A DNA stretch of 64,000 nt from Rhexocercosporidium sp. MPI-PUGE-AT-0058 (taxonomy: Eukaryota > Ascomycota > Leotiomycetes > Helotiales), in the NCBI GenBank assembly GCA_020746875.1, contig JAGTJL010000002.1:2604001-2668000 (forward strand), written 5' to 3'. A program made the position numbers and the translations under genes. The notes beneath the pieces were generated by a model. That model had not been told where the DNA came from, did not search any database, and was given only the letters and a program-made list of their open reading frames with translations. Below, one piece after another: positions 13,301-23,958 of this stretch (its first letter is position 1; the number at the start of each line of letters is the position of its first letter).

Positions 13301-13611
13301 AAGGCAAGCCCATCCCCAACGAGGTCAAGAAAATGGTCACCAAGATGTGGAAAGAGGCTTCGGATGAGGAAAAGAAGCCCTACAATGAGAGAGCGGACGT
13401 GCAAAAGAAAACGTATGCAGACGCCATGACAGATTACAATCTCAAAGCCGGTCAGTGGGATAAAGACGCTTTGGCATACCGCGCAGAGTACGAAAAGGAG
13501 CACCCAAGTGTGCCCACTCCGGAAGAGTTCGCCAGCCCTTCGAGAGATAGGAGAGCTAAGCGAGGTGTGAGTGGATATGCGGAGGATTCAGATGACGAGG
13601 TCGATGTTTAG
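10315..13611 (+). CDS. LSD1-like lysine-specific histone demethylase (SWIRM + amine oxidase + HMG box)
   Basis: FAD-dependent amine oxidase predicted to remove methyl groups from histone lysines in the nucleus. Exons 10315-10592 and 10689-13611 encode 1066 residues. In order: a Ser/Thr-rich disordered N-terminus (1-200); a SWIRM domain around 205-310 (from TPSEYARQC to VRRGYINYGC); the FAD-binding motif VAVLGAGMSGLGCARQLEG near 330; the amine oxidase fold with a Ser-rich insertion around 475-510; GVLNKVVLVYEKAFWD, which carries the Lys that contacts FAD in LSD1 proteins; and the closing FAD motif NLFFAGEHTC. At about 910-1040 a basic HMG-box-like region follows (NPYRMYSKDKWEEAKRKC, then MWKEASDEEKKPYNERA). 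Animal LSD1 carries a tower domain for CoREST, which is not evident here; the HMG box is typical of fungal LSD1 homologues and may take over DNA binding. An in-frame ATG in exon 2 (10759) is less likely as the start because exon 1 is in phase. Confidence 0.94.
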
Positions 13612-13896
13612 TTTTGTTTCTGGAATTCGCTTGCATTCAATTGTAAATCATACGGAGCATCGGAGTAGCTTTGGCTTTTTGGCTAGCATTGGTAGGAGGT
13701 TAATCTGGGGCGCTTGACTGGGTGTCGAGAGTCTGAGGTTGCATATAGCTACTTAATGAGCATAGATACTGGAACAACAGCAGCGTTTGCTTGGGGCATT
13801 GGTGTAAACACAATGCTACTTTTCGAATCCAATACCTGGAACATTTCCCTTCCCAGACTCAGCGTGACTTCTTCCATTCCTTTCTATTCGCCATCC
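13612..13896. other. Short intergenic between convergent genes
   Basis: The LSD1-like and nucleoside deoxyribosyltransferase-like genes end towards each other across 285 nt. This is 3' untranslated sequence and nothing else is supported. Confidence 0.5.
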
Positions 13897-14466
13897 TTAA
13901 GGCTTGTTCAACCCCTTCAAAAGCTCCGCAATAACAGCCAGGCCTTCCTCTTCCGACGAACACAATCTCTCAACACCGCAACTAATCATCAAATTATCCA
14001 CCAGTCCACCCCCCTCCTTGACCCCAAACTCCTCCACCGACATCCCTCCCTCATCCCTCAAATACCCATCTTCCGTCCTCCTGAGGGTGTGCGCCTTTCC
14101 TACTTTTACACAATACGGCTCCGCCCCCTCAGTCATATACCCAACAACGATCTTCCCCAGCGCAGACCCAGCACCCATCTCATACGCCGTCCCTACATCC
14201 ATCGATGGCCCGCGGAACGGCGTCATGTTCGCTAGGATCGCGTCACATGATTGTATCAGCGCCATGTTTGCGGTGCGGATTGCCGCCGCGTGGGCTATAC
14301 TTCCTGCTAAGAAATTGATGGTGGGGATGGTTTTGTCGAGGGGAAAGAGCCCGAGGAGGTTGTGTTGTGTGCAGAGGGCCTTGAGGTGTTCGCCTCTTTG
14401 CACGGCGTTGGGCTCGAAGACGTCGGGCCCGGCGAGGTAGACTTTTGGTGGGGTTATGGTGCTCAT
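13897..14466 (-). CDS. Nucleoside 2-deoxyribosyltransferase-like protein
   Basis: Single exon, 189 residues. The N-terminal VYLAGPDVFEPNA and the central CDAILANMTPFRGPSMDVGTA (with Asp and Glu before GAG) match the nucleoside 2-deoxyribosyltransferase family (PF05014), which exchanges bases on deoxyribonucleosides or hydrolyses them in salvage. The later PYCVKVGKAHTL segment has no clear motif. I placed the start at 14466 (MSTITPPK), because the family begins just before VYLAGP; the frame stays open upstream to an ATG at 14637, but that extension (Ser/Leu/Lys-rich) lacks family similarity and may be 5' leader. A mitochondrial leader cannot be excluded. Substrate unknown. Confidence 0.8.
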   Translation of the reverse strand: MSTITPPKVYLAGPDVFEPNAVQRGEHLKALCTQHNLLGLFPLDKTIPTINFLAGSIAHAAAIRTANMALIQSCDAILANMTPFRGPSMDVGTAYEMGAGSALGKIVVGYMTEGAEPYCVKVGKAHTLRRTEDGYLRDEGGMSVEEFGVKEGGGLVDNLMISCGVERLCSSEEEGLAVIAELLKGLNKP

Positions 14467-15369
14467 TTTGGCGGTCAATACTACTGTAGAGGGGGAGGAA
14501 AGTGGTTTGAGGATATGTAGTAGTTGGTTTGAAGATTCGAGAAGAGGTTTAATGAAAGTGGGCTTGGCTTGGCTTAGGAAGTAATATATTGTCACATGAT
14601 GTTTCGAATAGGCAGGTGCACGAGGAGGTTTCAACACCCAATGTCATCAGAATGATATGTCTATGTTTTCTATTGAGATGAACCACCGGGTCCAATTTTG
14701 TAGGGTTGCTGGCATTAAGTAAATAATCAAGTGTTGTCTGGACTCGCCAGACATTAGCAACCGATCTCAGTAGTAGTTAGTCAAGCGAGAACTCTACATA
14801 CATGCAACTAGATGGTCTCCTCATACAATGACTCCGGCGGCGTGTTCTTTAGTTTCCGTTGAAAAGGAACCCCCGTTTGCCAAAGTGCTTACTCTTCGGT
14901 GCGAAGACCTGAGGACTTCATTACTTCTTCGATGTTTTAGTTCGGTAACTCTCATCAGGGCCCGGCCGTGTCTAACCGAGTTCCGAAATATACAATGCTT
15001 CAGTGTAGACTTTCTCGAGGGGAATGCCGACAAAACTAACAATGAAAAACATCGAATATAGTTCTGCGCCTTCTCATGACATTGTATCTTTTTAAGTAAT
15101 CAAAACTGTGCTCTGCATCCGCATCCCAGCCATCTTTCTCCTTACCCATGTACTCCATTCCCCATACAGTACTACTACCCCACCTCCCACTTATCGTTCG
15201 TTAAGCCCGATTTCGCTCCACTGTCCCGAACAGCTCGGCCCAAGCTGGTCAGCTAGTGATGTACCTGCACCTGCACCTCCACCTTTCAACTCTGACCGTT
15301 TCCCAGACATTTTCAAAGTATGTTTGCATTCCCTTACATCACATCCTCACATCCTCTGATCCTTTGAAA
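14467..15369. promoter_or_regulatory. Divergent intergenic, promoter of MMSDH gene
   Basis: About 0.9 kb lies between the divergent nucleoside deoxyribosyltransferase-like and MMSDH genes. The last 250 nt before 15370 are C/T-rich on the + strand (for example CACCTGCACCTGCACCTCC at about 15263-15281), as in many fungal leaders. No gene is supported. Confidence 0.5.
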
Positions 15370-17175
15370 ATGCGTCGAGCTCTTACACGGGGTATCTCTG
15401 CAGTAGCAGTAGCACGAACCTCAGCTTCAACAACAGCTTTCAGAATGCCCTCAGCAGCCCAGAACTCGAAGATCGCAACTCGCAGACTCCACGCCACAGC
15501 TCAACATCTCAAACCAGCGACAGCCTCTGCTTTCACCGCCGACAACTATCCAACTACACACGAGAAGATACAGGATGTGCAAGATACGCCGTACTTCATC
15601 GACAACAAGTTCGTAAAGTCCGAAGCTACACAGTTCATCGAGCTACACGACCCGGCAACAAATAACCTCGTCACAAGAGTCCCACAAAGCACAGATGCTG
15701 AGCTGAAGGCTGCGGTAGAGAGTGCGAAGAAGGCGTTTCCGGAATGGAAGGCTACAAGTGTTATGGCTAGGCAGCAGATCATGTTCAAGTTCACTCAATT
15801 GGTAAGGGAGAACTGGGATAGGTTAGCTGCTAGCATTACCTTGGAGCAGGGCAAGACTTTTGCTGGTATGTTCAAGTGAACCATATGTCTGAAACAGGGC
15901 TAATGCGTTTATAGATGCCAAAGGAGATGTTCTTCGTGGGTTACAAGTTGCGGAGGGAGCATGCAACATTCCTCAGCAGATGATGGGAGAGGTATTGGAG
16001 GTGGCAAAGGATATGGAAACAAGAAGTTACAGAGAGCCATTGGGTATCGTGGCAGCCATTTGCCCTTTTAGTAAGTGCTCGAGTTCGTATTTACCTGTTC
16101 AAAATGCTAATTGGTTCCAGACTTCCCTGCTATGATTCCTCTCTGGTCGATTCCAATTGCCACTGCCACCGGAAACTGCCTTATTCTCAAGCCCTCAGAA
16201 CGTGATCCTGGAGCAGCAATGATCCTCGCCGAGCTCGCAGAGAAGGCTGGTATGCCACCCGGAGTTCTAAATATCGTTCATGGATCTGCAAAGACGGTTG
16301 ACTTCATTATTGATGAGCCAGCCATCAAGGCCATCAGTTTCGTCGGAAGTAACAGAGCTGGAGAGTACATCTTTACTCGCGGATCGGCGAATGGAAAGCG
16401 AGTCCAGGCTAACTTGGGAGCCAAGAACCACGCAGCTATTCTCCCAGATGCCAACAAGCAACATGCACTGAACTCCATTGTCGGTGCTGCTTTCGGTGCT
16501 GCTGGTCAGCGCTGCATGGCTCTCAGTACCCTTGTTATGGTTGGCGAGACCAAGGAGTGGCTCAATGAACTCGCAGAGAGTGCTAAGTCTCTCAAAGTCA
16601 ACGGTGGTTTTGAGGAAGGTGCCGATTTGGGACCAGTCATCTCACCTCAAAGCAAGGAGAGAATCGAACATTTGATCTCTTCTGCTGAGGAGGAGGGCGC
16701 CACTATTCTGCTTGATGGACGTGGTTACAAGCCAGACAAGTATCCCAACGGCAACTGGGTCGGTCCAACCATCATCACAAACGTGAAGACGCACATGAAG
16801 TGCTACACTGAGGAAATCTTCGGCCCAGTCCTAGTCTGCCTGAACGTTGATTCACTAGACGAAGCAGTTGACCTTATCAACGCCAACGAGTACGGTAACG
16901 GCGTTGCAATTTTCACAAAGTCCGGGGCGACAGCCACCGCATTCCAGAAGAATATTGAGGCTGGACAAGTAGGAATCAATGTCCCCATCCCAGTCCCCTT
17001 GCCCATGTTCTCCTTCACCGGAAACAAGAAGAGTATCGCGGGTGGTGGAGCAAGCAACTTCTACGGAAAGCCAGGACTGAACTTCTACACGCAGTTGAAG
17101 ACTGTTACCAGCTTGTGGAGAAGCGAGGATGCTATCTCTAAGGCAGCTGATGTGGCTATGCCTACCCATAGTTAA
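15370..17175 (+). CDS. Methylmalonate-semialdehyde dehydrogenase, mitochondrial
   Basis: CoA-acylating aldehyde dehydrogenase of valine and pyrimidine breakdown, converting methylmalonate or malonate semialdehyde to propionyl- or acetyl-CoA with NAD. Exons 15370-15865, 15915-16070 and 16121-17175 encode 568 residues. Residues 1-45 are rich in Arg, Ala, Ser and Thr and look like a mitochondrial presequence (start [17 protein letters not shown]). The catalytic Cys is in [10 protein letters not shown], and [13 protein letters not shown] occupies the position of the general-base Glu of ordinary ALDHs, as is typical of this CoA-dependent subfamily. The family signature [20 protein letters not shown] is present. 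The frame continues upstream of 15370 to an ATG at 15256, but that segment reads as C/T-rich leader and would disrupt the presequence. Confidence 0.95.
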
Positions 17176-17795
17176 GGGAAAACCGAATTAGGATGAAATG
17201 TAAATAATCTGCTTGTCTTACGATGACTTTTTGTGCTGCTCAATATCTGAGAATAAATTGCGACTGTTATTTTAGCGAGTGGCGGATACACATTGGAGAC
17301 ATTCAATATCCGGATTCAATTCAGACATTCTACTCAATAAGCAAATCACTTCCCAGCAGTCTATAATTAGGGATAGCAGCTTATATCGAAGATTCCTCTT
17401 CCTACTCTAGTTGCATCCTCATATTGCAGAGGGCAGTTTGTCCGCTTGTATTCTGGCCCCTGTAACCCGGACAGCATACGGTAGCGTGGCAATCTCGGCA
17501 GAGTTATTGGGCTCTAGCGAGAATCCAACCAGTCTCTAGTAAACGTCTCGTCCCTTATTGCCAGGAATATAATTATTTTCTAATCACAAGAACCTGTATA
17601 TTTCATAGCACCTTCCCGATTTGCTCTAAAAAATTTGACACTGCCTCCCGTGTTTGGCAGCGCGGATGAGTAATCTCATGAGTCGTGCCGCAGTTGTGCC
17701 TTTATATAGAAACCTTCGACACGTCGATATCAATATCACAGACTTCCAATATCCCCTTTCTCTCCTCTGCGTCTCCTCAACTTCCTCTCCCCAAA
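17176..17795. promoter_or_regulatory. Intergenic, promoter of GNAT gene
   Basis: This 0.62-kb stretch between two co-directional genes includes a possible TATA-like element (TTTATATA at 17700-17707) about 90 nt before the GNAT start and a C/T-rich leader. No gene is supported. Confidence 0.4.
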
Positions 17796-18485
17796 ATGGC
17801 CTACACATACAGAATCCACCACTTACCCGCCTCAGATCCTACTCTCCTCCCCTTCCTGGCCGGCAAGTTCGCCTCCCTCCGCCTCTCAGCACTCACCGTC
17901 TCAGCCCCAGCATTCAGCTCCACATTCGAGATAGAATCCATCTTCACCTCTTCCCAATGGATATCCCGGCTCCAAAGACCCCTCTTACATACCTTCGTAG
18001 CAGTAGCTTATGCGGCAAACACGCCGTCTGAACTCCAAACTATCGATGCGGGAGATTGGATCGGTAGCGCCACTCTCCTCGGCCCATTCACCAAAGATGA
18101 CTTCGCCATCCCTGAGAGTGGCGGTCCGGAAGTTGGAGCTGATGATGTCGAGAGCAAGTGGCAGATGACAGCTGTATACAACAGTCCTGTTCACCGGGGC
18201 AAGGGTATCGCCAAGATGCTGATTCAATCCGCTATGGAGTTTGCGAGTCGAGAGGGCGGCAGGAGGGAGAGCCGGGTGAGGATTATGATTCATCCCAGGA
18301 ATGTGGTGGTGAAGAAGCTTTATGAGGGGTTGGGCTTTGTGGATGCGGGGAATTGTACATTGGCGGAGGCCTATTTGAGTAATGGTGATGCGGAGATGTT
18401 GCCAGCTGATGGAGGGGCGAGTCAGCCGGAGAAGTATCATGTAAGGCAGGGGATTATCATGATGCGGGTTGTTTCTACAAGTTGA
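17796..18485 (+). CDS. GNAT-family N-acetyltransferase
   Basis: Single exon, 229 residues. The acetyl-CoA-binding signature is visible as MTAVYNSPVHRGKGIAKMLI (the R-x-x-G-x-A loop reads HRGKGIA), followed by RVRIMIHPRNVVVKKLYEGLGF, the usual beta-strand and helix at the end of a GNAT fold. The N-terminal half (FLAGKFASLRLSALTVSAPA) precedes a strand with GSATLLGPF. The start at 17796 follows CAAA and begins MAYTYRIHHLP; the frame is open to an ATG at 17685 but that part reads as leader. Substrate unknown: many fungal paralogues of this kind are uncharacterised, with amino groups of small molecules or protein as possibilities. Confidence 0.85.
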   Translation: MAYTYRIHHLPASDPTLLPFLAGKFASLRLSALTVSAPAFSSTFEIESIFTSSQWISRLQRPLLHTFVAVAYAANTPSELQTIDAGDWIGSATLLGPFTKDDFAIPESGGPEVGADDVESKWQMTAVYNSPVHRGKGIAKMLIQSAMEFASREGGRRESRVRIMIHPRNVVVKKLYEGLGFVDAGNCTLAEAYLSNGDAEMLPADGGASQPEKYHVRQGIIMMRVVSTS

Positions 18486-19049
18486 TGATTTTGGATATGG
18501 TAAGAAAGGCTCTTTCTGCTTGCAATGTGAGCTAATTTCATAGCATAGAAAATTAGAATGGCGAGACTTTTAGACAAATGAAGAAAAAACAGAAAACTAG
18601 AAGCCATTCTGTTCCACAATTTTAGAACTGGTATATATCCTGATATTCATCCACCTCTAGTTACCGGAAGCTTCAAGTGCTAAAAATGCTTTGGTCCCTC
18701 CCAGTTTTCAGGTCGCCAACTTGACTGGTGACATTCGAGAGTAAGTTCCTCCAAACACAAGGCAATAGATCTTGTATAGCTGCTCACTGGATCGTAGAAG
18801 AGCCGCGTTCGGTCAAGTTCCAGCCTTGTTTGGGCTGCAGATGCTGTTCTGTGGCGTCCAATGACAACCATGTCAATATTGCAACCTCAAGGCACCAGCA
18901 ACATCCCTTCAACTTTCTCATCAATCCATGTCGTCTACCGGATCGGCCAAGGCCAGTCCACTATCGTCTAATCTTATCTCAAATCACCAGATTCAAGAAC
19001 ATCTAGGTACACGAACTATCGACTGTAAGCAGTATTTGGAGTCATCATC
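18486..19049. other. Intergenic, no gene seen
   Basis: This 0.56 kb is the upstream region of the HET-domain gene and contains no recognisable coding or RNA features. Confidence 0.5.
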
Positions 19050-20742
19050 ATGCGTCCTCTGAACACCGCGGCCCATACGAGTTCTTCGGTGTCAATGTCC
19101 CTCCATACGCAATCTTATCACACAGAGTAAATATTATACATCCTGTGTTAGCACTGTCTTTTCCAGTTGCCTCAGTTTCACTGACTGTTCAACTATCATC
19201 TAGTGGGAGGGTCGCGAAGTAACCTTCCAAGATCTTCAATCAGGACCTCAACCGGCTTCCAGCTTCTCCAAGATAACGAAATGATGTACCCAAGCTCTGT
19301 CGGATGGCTGGGAATGGGTCTGGATCGATTCATGCTGTATCGACAAGACAAGCAGCGCTGAGCTGTCAGAGGCTATCAACTCCATGTTTCGCTGGTATCG
19401 CGAGGCTCAGGTCTGCTACGCATACTTATCTGACGTTCCCGGTGGGAGTGATTGGGAAACTCGCCAGCAGTCGAATTCTGCTTTCCGGAAGAGTCAATGG
19501 TTTACAAGAGGCTGGACACTTCAAGAGCTTCTAGCGCCTGAGATGGTAGTCTTCTTTGATGCGGACTGGGAAGACATCGGCACCAAGAACTCCATGCAAG
19601 CGCTCTTGTCGTCGATTACAGGGATCGATAACTTTAAAGACTATGCGCTTGCCTGCATTGCCAAGAAGATGTCGTGGGCATCAAATAGGGAAACCACTAG
19701 AGAGGAAGACAAGGCGTACTGCCTCATGGGTCTGTTTGCTGTCAATATGCCGCCGTTGTATGGCGAGGGAATGGCAGCATTCTACCGTCTCCAAATTGAG
19801 ATTCTAAAGACTACGACTGATGATTCGATATTCGCTTGGGATGCTCCATACCCTAGATGGAGCTGGAGTACGCGTGGTGTTCTTGCGCGCAGTCCGTTTG
19901 AATTCAAACGTTGTCAGCATATCGAGGCCCAAAAACCAGTCTCCGAACAAGAGTTTGCGATGACTAACAAAGGAATGCGCATGTCTTTACGTTTATTTCC
20001 TTGCTCGGCAACCCGTAGCGGGGATGAATGCTTCCTAGCAACCCTCAGCTGCGTTGACGTAGATCGGAGTGAAGACCGACGGTCTGAAACATCTTTAGCC
20101 ATGCTTTTACGGAAGTTGAATGAGGATACATTCGATCGGAATGCCTCCGTCCGCGGTTTTAACGAGAAAGGTCAAAAGCCAATCGACGATGGACAACTTA
20201 CGCTATTGTACATTCGGCATCCACCGAATAAGGTACAGGTACAATCACACGGGAAGGTTCTAAACTTTGTTTTCAATTGCACAAGCTTAACGGAATATAA
20301 ATATAGCTCGTACACAAAGAGTTGGGGAAGCGAGCTCGGGAAGCCTTCTTCTCACGAGCAACCGCTAGAACAAAACGAGCATCGCAATTCGATCGAAGTC
20401 CAGAGTACCCTTTGGACGAGACGCAAAATGGATCTGGCTATGGGGCACCACAGATTCATAAGTGAGACCAGGCAAGACTGTTTTGTGCTTGGCCTTTGCA
20501 GTAGACCAGCGGCGGCGATCGCCATTATTCCTGTAGATAAACCGCTTGAACAAGGGATTGCTGAGGCTGCTCAACGGCTTGAAAACTTAGACATGTCGGA
20601 TAGATCGTCTAAGCTGCTCCCGTCTGGTAAGTCAGTGTCAGTCGCTCTCAAGATGGGACCTGTGAATGAACTTTCAGGACGTCGGGATTGCCTTGTTGAA
20701 GTATCAATTGACCCAGAAGGAAAATTGAAGTGGCCGAGCTGA
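19050..20742 (+). pseudogene. HET-domain (heterokaryon incompatibility) gene with a premature stop and N-terminal frameshift
   Basis: HET-domain proteins trigger cell death when unlike fungal strains fuse. The family core is recognisable: EFFGVNVPPYAILSH, then a 77-nt intron (19127-19203), WEGREVTFQDLQ, then WEWVWIDSCCIDKTSSAELS and INSMFRWYREAQVCYAYLSDV, then WFTRGWTLQELLAP and EDKAYCLMGLFAVNMPPLYGEG. Two lesions interrupt it. A TGA at 19282-19284 falls between SKITK and CTQALSDG, where homologues usually have a Cys or other sense codon. The likely start (ATG 19050, MRPLNT) is out of frame with YEFFGV by one or two bases, with some codons missing. From 19285 to 20742 the frame is intact (486 codons) and could be translated from the ATG at 19384 as a protein lacking the N-terminal half of the HET domain. 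Either a recent pseudogene or an allele carrying a null mutation. Confidence 0.8.
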
Positions 20743-21098
20743 AGAGGCAAGATGCTGTAGAAAAGCGAGCTACAAATTTTATCTAAATGCTACTCTTACT
20801 TGCAATCACTCCTTGCCCAAAAAAAAAGCGCGTTGAAAGGTGATGTGTTTGTATACTGCCTTGCGGTTACGCATCGACTATTTTGTGGAGTATCTCAGTG
20901 TCTACTTCCCTGATCGATGGTTCCTCTTCTCTGTCCGCAAGAATGTTTCATCATCATCATGATCATCATCTCATAATCATCCCTCCATGTCTTAGTCTCC
21001 AAATCTATCCCCCAACTCATAATCGCGAATCAGACATGTGTCCTGGGCCGGGCCTCCCCTTCAAAGACGAGTCATTTTTATATCACCGCCTTTTCCTC
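20743..21098. other. Intergenic between convergent genes
   Basis: The HET-domain and FAD monooxygenase genes end towards each other here. An A-run (20820-20826) and a CATCAT-rich tract near 20949-20976 are seen; no gene is supported. Confidence 0.45.
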
Positions 21099-22883
21099 TC
21101 AACCTCCCTTCCCAAACTCCACCGGACTCCCCCCATCAACCCACCCAAAAGCCGCCTTCAAACCATGCTCCTTACAAAACTCCCTCAACTTAGAGTCTCC
21201 AAGATACACGAAATTCTGTATCAGCCCACTCCTCTGCCTCTCCTTCATACGTCGCTTAACCCCCTCCTCGGCTCTTTTCTGGAGTTCGCTCCGTCGGTTC
21301 GAGACGTGGATCATAGAGGGTTGCTGGAGAGTTTCCGCTAGGTCTATTGTGTCAAGGAGGGCGCAGTTGGCGCCTTTACCTAACATGGTTGAGATGCTAC
21401 GCCATCATTAGACTTCTTGTTCTCTCCTACCCACCGAATACCTAGCGAGACAGTGAGGGTAACAGACAAACATACTTAAACACCGCATCTCCCACCAGCG
21501 TAATAGCACTCGTATTCCACCTCTTCACAGCCTGAAAATCCCTCACCATATGCACATACGCCGAATTCACCACACACAGCTCAGTCAGCGCCACGAATCT
21601 AGGGTCCATATTCGGATCCGAACGCACTCTCGCCAGACATTCCGCTTTCAGCTCTAGTGATGACAGCATGTTGGGCGCTTTGCTCTGGTTGCTGAATTCG
21701 TGGGTGGGGCTGCCGTAGCCGTACATTATGAAAGATTCGTCGTTGCCGATGTTGTAGTCGTCGAAGTTTGTCGCCCAGACCTTGCGCGGGTTTACCCCTT
21801 GTTGTAGCTTGGTTAGCTCTACATTTCAGCTCCATGTGGGGATAAATAATAAGAAAAAGCCCGACTTTGAGGTAAGTAACAACTGCTGAAAAATGAGAAA
21901 ATAGTGACAGGTGTGACTTACATGTATGAAGAAGAATATTCTGATTCCGATGACTGAAAGCCTATCAAGAAAATCAAATCAGCCGCCGATCAAAAGACTC
22001 GCTTATTTCCAAGGATACCAAAACAAAACAAAATAGAACCCACCATCGTCGCACTCCCCGTCAGCAACAACTTCCTCGTCCTAGGCGTAAGTGGAATCTT
22101 AAAATAAATCACTGCCAAGTCCGTCATCGCAACTGTCGCCTCAGGAATCAACTGTTTCCTAACCCTCGACCCCACCCCGTCAGCCCCTACAAGCAGATCA
22201 CAGATATCCTCACTCCCATCCTCGAAGAGGACCTTCACGCTTCCGTCTCTCAGCCTCTCGTACCGCTTGAAAGTTTTCCCAAAGCGCACGAAAGAGTCGC
22301 TTTTATGAAGGAGGGCGTTGCGCAGAGGCCAGCGGGACACGGAGTACGAGTTTTGGATCTCGGAGGCGTCAAAGGTGAACATTTCCGTACCATTGCTGCA
22401 TTCCCCAACTCACTCATCAGCACGACCCTAACCAGAAAAATCAAACACAAGAACCCTTAAGGAGATATCACACCTCTTGAAAAACCTCAACTCCTGCCCC
22501 CCCACAGGCTGCTCCCCAATACTCCCCTTCACTTCCTCCCACACCTCCGCCGGAAGTATCGCCCTCAGGTTCCTCAACACGAAGCCCGAAAGCATGACGC
22601 GGTACCCACACAGCCTATCCACGGACTCCAAGCTCCTTTCATACACAGTAATTTCTAAATTCGGTGTATCGCGAAGGAGTTGTCCGAGTGTGAGACCTGC
22701 GATACCGCCGCCTATGACGGCGATGCGGAGGATGGGTTCGGGTGAGGGGGAGGCGAGGAGCGTGGTACTCGATTGGGATGGCCATGAGTACCAGGAGTTG
22801 GAGGAGGTTCCGGTTGGGGTTGAGGTGCTGGGTGGCTTGAGAGACGTGGTTGAAGAAGAGGAAGAAGACGTTGCCCTTTGCAT
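21099..22883 (-). CDS. FAD-dependent monooxygenase (aromatic hydroxylase type)
   Basis: Flavin monooxygenase of the PF01494 group, of the type that hydroxylates or epoxidises aromatic and other small molecules. Residues 1-50 are Ser/Thr/Pro-rich; IAVIGGGIAGLTLGQLLRD is the Rossmann FAD motif. Later come DLLVGADGVGSRVRKQLIP (the GD/DG motif) and ITLVGDAVFNISTMLGKGANCALLDTIDLAE (the C-terminal FAD-contact motif, split by an intron). Exon boundaries read with confidence: FFK|SNGTEMF (intron about 22398-22473) and VF|NISTML (intron about 21394-21475). The middle, about 21780-22020, is unclear: a short exon (GFQSSESEYSSSYM) can be spliced, but joining it to the QGVNPRKVWATNFDDYN segment is out of phase by one or two bases. 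That may be a mis-read intron, a sequence error or decay. No clear cluster partner is next to it. Confidence 0.72.
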
Positions 22884-23958
22884 TATTGTGAGATTGTGAA
22901 ATCCGATCTGGAGAAAGTAAAGTTAAAGGAAGAGAAAAACTACCTAGCAACTCAGAAAAAATATTTCGGGGATTTCTTATATGATATAACATGAGGGTCA
23001 ACACCTTCCATCGCGTCCCCAACAGCACAGGGAGACTGCACAGCACGAGTAAATTTTCATGCCCCATCCATGACATTGCATGCACGCAGCAGAATACTTA
23101 CTATTCCCGCCCCCATCCATTCGACGTCCACAAAATCTACGAAAAGAAAAGAAGGGATCCTTGATATACGGTTTCGTGTGGGAATACTCCACACCGGCAC
23201 ATCCGCTCATGACATGACAATCGAATGTTTCTCCAGCCATGACCTGATACTATGAAGCGAAAGACTCACCACCTCAACTCTAATTGGCCCACAAATTAAA
23301 GAATTTGGTCAGTGCTCTCCCAATATCCCGGGACGTCATGCCGTTTCTGCAGGACGAGACTTTCTGAAGTTTTTGGACGCGTCGATTGTATGATCATGTG
23401 GTGTGGACAGGGCATAACTGTTACGAAAGCGGCTCCTCGGTGGGCTTCGAGAAGGAAGGATGTGGGTCACCGATTGTTGTTCCCGATATACCCGCGAACC
23501 CTTGCTTCATCGCGTATTCCAATCTCGCGATCGAGATGTGGTGTGTTGTCGTTGCGAACTTGGAGGCTGAGATTGTCCTTACCATAGGGCTCACAGCTAC
23601 GTAACTCGCGGCATCGACTGCCATGATAGTGGAACGTTGACTAGGAATCCCCAGATGTGTTTTTCAAACCTCAAGTGAAGGGGATGCCGAAGAACTTCAC
23701 ACCCACCGTTAAAGTTCAATGTACACAACAATACAGTTCTTTATTCCTAACGTTGTATCGCGAGGCACGTCCTTCCACATCTACAGCCGATTTTGTTGCC
23801 AGGAAGTCTCCTACCCACGGAAACCAAAGCTCAAGAAACCCATGGGAAACAGACAAGCAAGAAGTTAGGTATATCAACGCCCTTTCAAATCAATCCCAAT
23901 CCCAGCAAATAGCACAGCACAACACACTACAAAAGAAGAAAACATTCCATAGCCATGG
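22884..23958. other. Intergenic, promoter of FAD monooxygenase; no gene supported
   Basis: About 1.1 kb. Open frames of 60-90 codons exist (for example + strand 23386-23604 with PIVVPDIPANPCF) but none is recognised, and there are no supporting splice signals. It lies between the monooxygenase start and the 3' end of the GTPase gene. Confidence 0.4.
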
